Assembly: GCA_938091985.1 (NCBI GenBank)
Contig: CALKOE010000447.1
Location: forward strand, 1-9,422
Direction of reading: 5' to 3'
DNA: 9,422 nucleotides
Source of the DNA: an uncultured Acidimicrobiales bacterium
Lineage (GTDB): Bacteria > Actinomycetota > Acidimicrobiia > Acidimicrobiales > Aldehydirespiratoraceae
Shown here: in pieces, positions 6,448-9,422 of the stretch
Numbering within the stretch: the stretch's first letter is position 1
How the letters are laid out: each line of letters opens with the position of its first letter
Notes under the pieces: generated by a model
Seen by the model: only the letters and a program-made list of their open reading frames with translations
Database searches by the model: none
What the model was told of the DNA's origin: nothing
Made by a program: the position numbers and the translations under genes

Positions 6448-6485
6448 TTGTCTGACTTGAACATGTCACCCCGAGGAACGAACAC

Positions 6486-7010
6486 ATGAGCGACACCATC
6501 GACGGATACGCAGAGGCCCTCCTCGCAGTCGTTCGCGCCGAGGGTGCCAGTGGAGCGGACGACGAGATCCTCCGTTTCGCCCAGGCGCTCGAAGGCAACG
6601 ACGAACTCCGCAACACCTTGTCCGACCCTTACGTGCCGGCCGAGAAGCGTCAGCAGATCGTCGAAGATCTGCTGCAGGGCAAGGCATCGCATGTCGCCCG
6701 CGCCGCGGTCTCGCTCGTGGTCGGCGCCGGTCGCGCCGGCGAGTTGCCGGCGATCGCCCGGGCGCTCGTCGCCAAGGGTGCTGCAGCCAGTGGCAAGGAA
6801 GTCGCTGAGGTTCGCTCCGCCGTTGCGCTGAGCGACGACCAGAAGACCCGCCTCGCCGCATCGCTGAAGAGCGCCACCGGCAAAGACGTCGAGATCAAGG
6901 TGACCCTCGACCCCTCCGTGCTCGGGGGCGTCATCACCACGATCGGCGACACCGTCATCGATGGCAGCGTTCGTAGCCGCCTCGCCCAGGTGAAATCCCA
7001 CCTCGGCTGA
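6486..7010 (+). CDS. atpH: ATP synthase F1 subunit delta
   Basis: Delta caps the top of F1 and joins it to the b stalk. The 174-residue protein shows an N-terminal helical domain (about 3-100, with [29 protein letters not shown]) and the C-terminal family signature [26 protein letters not shown] (141-166), which matches the canonical GG..I.IGD.VIDGS.R pattern. Length is normal for a free delta of about 175-180 residues. The start is fixed by GAGGAA (6473-6478), 7 nt upstream. The gene stands alone after a 59-nt gap, in contrast to mycobacteria, where the delta domain is fused behind a b-like domain. It precedes atpA by 31 nt. All expected elements are present and it should be functional. Confidence 0.95.
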   Translation: MSDTIDGYAEALLAVVRAEGASGADDEILRFAQALEGNDELRNTLSDPYVPAEKRQQIVEDLLQGKASHVARAAVSLVVGAGRAGELPAIARALVAKGAAASGKEVAEVRSAVALSDDQKTRLAASLKSATGKDVEIKVTLDPSVLGGVITTIGDTVIDGSVRSRLAQVKSHLG

Positions 7011-7041
7011 CCTGAGAACTTCGCAGAGAGATATAGGACAA

Positions 7042-8664
7042 ATGGCTGATCTGCAGATCAACACTGATGAGATAACCGCAGCGCTCAAGGCGAACCTGGA
7101 AGGGTTTGCTCCGGCGGTCGAACAGACCACGGTGGGCCGCGTGCTCGAGGTCGGCGACGGCATTGCCCGTGTGTCGGGCCTCCCCGATGCCGCGGTCAAC
7201 GAGATGCTTCGCTTCGAGAACGGGCTCATCGGGCTCGCACTCAACCTCGATGAGGACTCGATCGGCGCCGTGGTGCTGGGCGACGTCGACCACATCGAAG
7301 AGGGTCAGACCGTGGTTGCCACGGGCGAGATCCTTTCCGTTCCCGTCGGCGACGGCCTTTTGGGCCGTGTTGTCAACCCGCTCGGCGAGCCGATCGACGG
7401 CAAGGGTGCGCTCACCAACGTGGAGCCCCGCCGCATGGAGATCCAGGCTCCCGGCATCCTCGGCCGCAAGCCAGTGCACGAGCCGATGCAGACCGGCATC
7501 AAGTCGATCGACTCCCTGATTCCCGTTGGCCGTGGCCAGCGCGAGCTGATCATCGGTGACCGCAAGACCGGTAAGACCACCATCGCGCTCGACACGATCC
7601 TGAACCAAAAGGGTCTCGGCGTGAAGTGCATCTATGTGGCGATCGGCCAGAAGGCCTCGACCGTCGCACAGAACGTCGCCACGCTCGAAGAGCTCGGCGC
7701 CATGGACTACACCACCGTCGTGGTGGCCCCGGCTTCCGATCCGGCCCCCTTCAAGTTCCTCGCTCCCTACGGCGGTTGCGCCATGGGTCAGCACTGGATG
7801 GAAAACGGTGAGCACGCCCTCATCGTCTACGACGACCTTTCGAAGCAGGCCGAGGCCTACCGCCAGGTGTCGCTGCTTCTGCGCCGTCCGCCGGGGCGCG
7901 AAGCCTTCCCCGGCGACGTCTTCTACCTGCACTCGCGTCTGCTCGAGCGTGCCGCCAAGCTCTCCGATGAGCTCGGCGCCGGTTCGCTCACTGCACTCCC
8001 GATCATCGAGACCAAGGCCGGCGACGTTTCGGCGTTCATCCCGACCAACGTGATCTCGATCACCGATGGCCAGATCTTCCTGCAGGACGACCTCTTCAAG
8101 TCGGGCATTCGGCCCGCTGTCGACGTGGGCATCTCCGTGTCCCGTGTGGGTTCCGCTGCGCAGGTCAAGGCCATGAAGACTGCGACCGGCACGCTCAAGG
8201 GCGATCTGCAGCAGTTCCGTGAGCTCGAGGCCTTTGCCGCTTTCGGTTCCGATCTCGATGCGGTGTCGAAGGCGCAGCTCGAGCGGGGCTACCGCCTCAC
8301 TGAGCTCCTGAAGCAGGGCGTCAACACGCCGTACCCCGTCGAAGAGCAGGTTGTTTCGATCTTCGCTGGTACCCGCGGCTACCTCGACAGCCTCCCCGTC
8401 GAAGACGTGCTTCGCTTCGAAGCTGAGCTGCTCGACTGGTTCCGCAGCCGCCACAGCGACGCCATGGCGTCGATTCGTGACGACGGCAAGATCGCCGATG
8501 AAGAAGCATTCGAAGGCGCGATTCGCGACTTCGCCGCCCAGTTCACACCATCGGTGCTGGACAGCGACGAGCCCGAAGCGCACGAGCAGGGCGTCGCTCA
8601 CTCGACCACGGTCGACAGCGACGTCACACTGCCCGAAGAAGACATCACTCGAGAAGAGGGCTGA
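7042..8664 (+). CDS. atpA: ATP synthase F1 subunit alpha
   Basis: Alpha forms the hexameric head with beta and carries the regulatory nucleotide site and the catalytic arginine finger. The 540-residue protein has the beta-barrel domain (about 25-95), Walker A GDRKTGKT (172-179), Walker B-like [16 protein letters not shown] (259-274), the [26 protein letters not shown] run (281-306), and the alpha signature [11 protein letters not shown] with arginine finger R368. The C-terminal helical domain ends near FAAQF (497-501). About 39 further residues form an acidic tail ([22 protein letters not shown]) absent from E. coli alpha. A short A-rich leader (AGAGAGATATAGGACAA) precedes the ATG; AGGA is only 3 nt away, so GAGAG further up may be the working site. 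It is followed by atpG after 11 nt. Confidence 0.98.
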   Translation: MADLQINTDEITAALKANLEGFAPAVEQTTVGRVLEVGDGIARVSGLPDAAVNEMLRFENGLIGLALNLDEDSIGAVVLGDVDHIEEGQTVVATGEILSVPVGDGLLGRVVNPLGEPIDGKGALTNVEPRRMEIQAPGILGRKPVHEPMQTGIKSIDSLIPVGRGQRELIIGDRKTGKTTIALDTILNQKGLGVKCIYVAIGQKASTVAQNVATLEELGAMDYTTVVVAPASDPAPFKFLAPYGGCAMGQHWMENGEHALIVYDDLSKQAEAYRQVSLLLRRPPGREAFPGDVFYLHSRLLERAAKLSDELGAGSLTALPIIETKAGDVSAFIPTNVISITDGQIFLQDDLFKSGIRPAVDVGISVSRVGSAAQVKAMKTATGTLKGDLQQFRELEAFAAFGSDLDAVSKAQLERGYRLTELLKQGVNTPYPVEEQVVSIFAGTRGYLDSLPVEDVLRFEAELLDWFRSRHSDAMASIRDDGKIADEEAFEGAIRDFAAQFTPSVLDSDEPEAHEQGVAHSTTVDSDVTLPEEDITREEG

Positions 8665-8675
8665 GGTAACGAACC

Positions 8676-9422
8676 GTGCCCGGTGGTAAGGAGCGCGAGC
8701 TCAAGCGACGGATCGGCAGTATCCAGACGACGAAGCAGATCACTCGCGCCATGGAGCTGATCGCCGCAACCCGTGTGGTCAAGGCCATGCATCGGGCCGA
8801 CGCCGCACGCCCCTACGCCCGTCAGATCACCTCGGTGATTGAAAACCTGGCCGCCGGTGGCGCCGAGGCGAGCCACCCGCTGTTGCGGGAGGTCGAAGAG
8901 GTCAAGAAGGTCGGCTTCATCGTGATGGCCGGCGATCGTGGCTTGGCTGGTGCGTACAACACCAACCCGATCCGTGCGTGTGAGCGCCAGATCGAAGCCC
9001 ACAGGCTCGAGGGCAAGGACTACTCGATCTTCGCGGTCGGCAAGAAGGCCAACGGCTACTTCCGCTTCCGCAACTATCGCATCGACCACACCTACGAGGG
9101 CTTCAGCGACAACCCGACGTATGAAGACGCACGCCGCATCGCCGAAGACGTCGCCGATGCCTTCATCAGCGGTGAGGTCGACGAAGTCGAGCTGATCTAC
9201 ACCGAGTTCATCTCGATGGGCACCCAGAAGGTCTCCGTTCGCCGGTTTCTTCCTCTCGAAGACACCGACACGATGGCCGAGAAGGGCAGCGGCGATGCCG
9301 CTGTCGCCGCGGCATTCGAATTCGAACCTTCGCCCGAAGCAGTGCTCGAAGCCCTGCTTCCCCGCTACGTGGAAGCCCGTCTGTTCGGCGCACTCCTCGA
9401 CTGCGCGGCGTCGGAGCATGCC
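8676..9422 (+). CDS. atpG: ATP synthase F1 subunit gamma, 3'-truncated by window edge
   Basis: Gamma is the rotating central shaft. The 249 visible residues open with MPGGKERELKRRIGSIQTTK and QITRAMELIAATRV, the conserved N-terminal helix. The Rossmann-like part follows with GFIVMAGDRGLAGAYNTN (80-97), and a further stretch (172-192) ends in the FLPLE turn. After it comes a loop of about 20 residues rich in Gly/Ala/Glu (about 195-216) before PSPEAVLEALLPRYVEARL, where actinobacterial gammas also carry insertions. The frame is still open at the last base, in the middle of the C-terminal helix (CAASEHA, normally followed by R..AM..A). Some 40-50 residues should remain outside. GTG 8676 is chosen because it gives the canonical N-terminus and has GAGG (8663-8666), 9 nt upstream. 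Confidence 0.95.
   Translation, partial: MPGGKERELKRRIGSIQTTKQITRAMELIAATRVVKAMHRADAARPYARQITSVIENLAAGGAEASHPLLREVEEVKKVGFIVMAGDRGLAGAYNTNPIRACERQIEAHRLEGKDYSIFAVGKKANGYFRFRNYRIDHTYEGFSDNPTYEDARRIAEDVADAFISGEVDEVELIYTEFISMGTQKVSVRRFLPLEDTDTMAEKGSGDAAVAAAFEFEPSPEAVLEALLPRYVEARLFGALLDCAASEHA

Noticed and set aside
6955..8601. 548-codon open frame on the minus strand opposite atpA
   Set aside because: It is the antisense shadow of a very strong atpA call in GC-rich sequence; its protein has no recognisable motifs and no ribosome-binding site was apparent.

Overview
The window is a high-GC, all-plus-strand stretch of a bacterial chromosome whose layout is actinobacterial: the end of rho, then rpmE, then the start of the F1Fo ATP synthase operon. 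The protein flavour (Asp/Arg/Asn-rich Rho N-terminus, a c-subunit with a GPGIGIG helix, b-subunits starting with a short hydrophobic LAAE leader, an intact separate delta) fits a deep-branching actinobacterium. My best guess is class Acidimicrobiia, from general pattern recognition only, since no database search was possible.

Layout. 1-1271: Rho, 5' end outside the window. 1272-1310: intercistronic gap with a strong hairpin. 1311-1613: ribosomal protein L31 of the zinc-free type. 1619-2620: a 333-residue protein I cannot assign. 2653-3340: a scar where the N-terminal zinc-binding domain of a sugar or class I methyltransferase runs out of frame into the C-terminal half of a GT4-like glycosyltransferase. 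3341-3416: probable atp promoter and leader. 3417 to the right edge: atpZ-like, atpI, atpB (a), atpE (c), two tandem b-type subunits, atpH (delta), atpA (alpha) and atpG (gamma, cut by the edge). Beta and epsilon are expected just outside.

How the genes work together. The atp genes are tightly packed (ATGA/GTGA overlaps at atpZ-atpI and atpI-atpB) and encode the whole Fo sector plus delta, alpha and most of gamma, so they read as one transcription unit for a proton-coupled ATP synthase. The atpE and atpH cistrons are set off by roughly 60-nt gaps with their own good Shine-Dalgarno sites. This fits separate translational control for subunits needed at different copy number.

The most interesting points are: (1) this Rho keeps Walker A/B and the DERPE motif but lacks several near-universal Rho residues, including the position of the arginine finger and the FKGTGN motif; (2) the methyltransferase/glycosyltransferase deletion scar in a normally housekeeping interval; (3) a b-b'-delta gene order that looks like the unfused counterpart of the mycobacterial b / b-delta arrangement; (4) an acidic C-terminal tail on alpha; (5) hairpins at the rho-rpmE and atpB-atpE boundaries. 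I saw no mobile element, CRISPR array, tRNA or rRNA.
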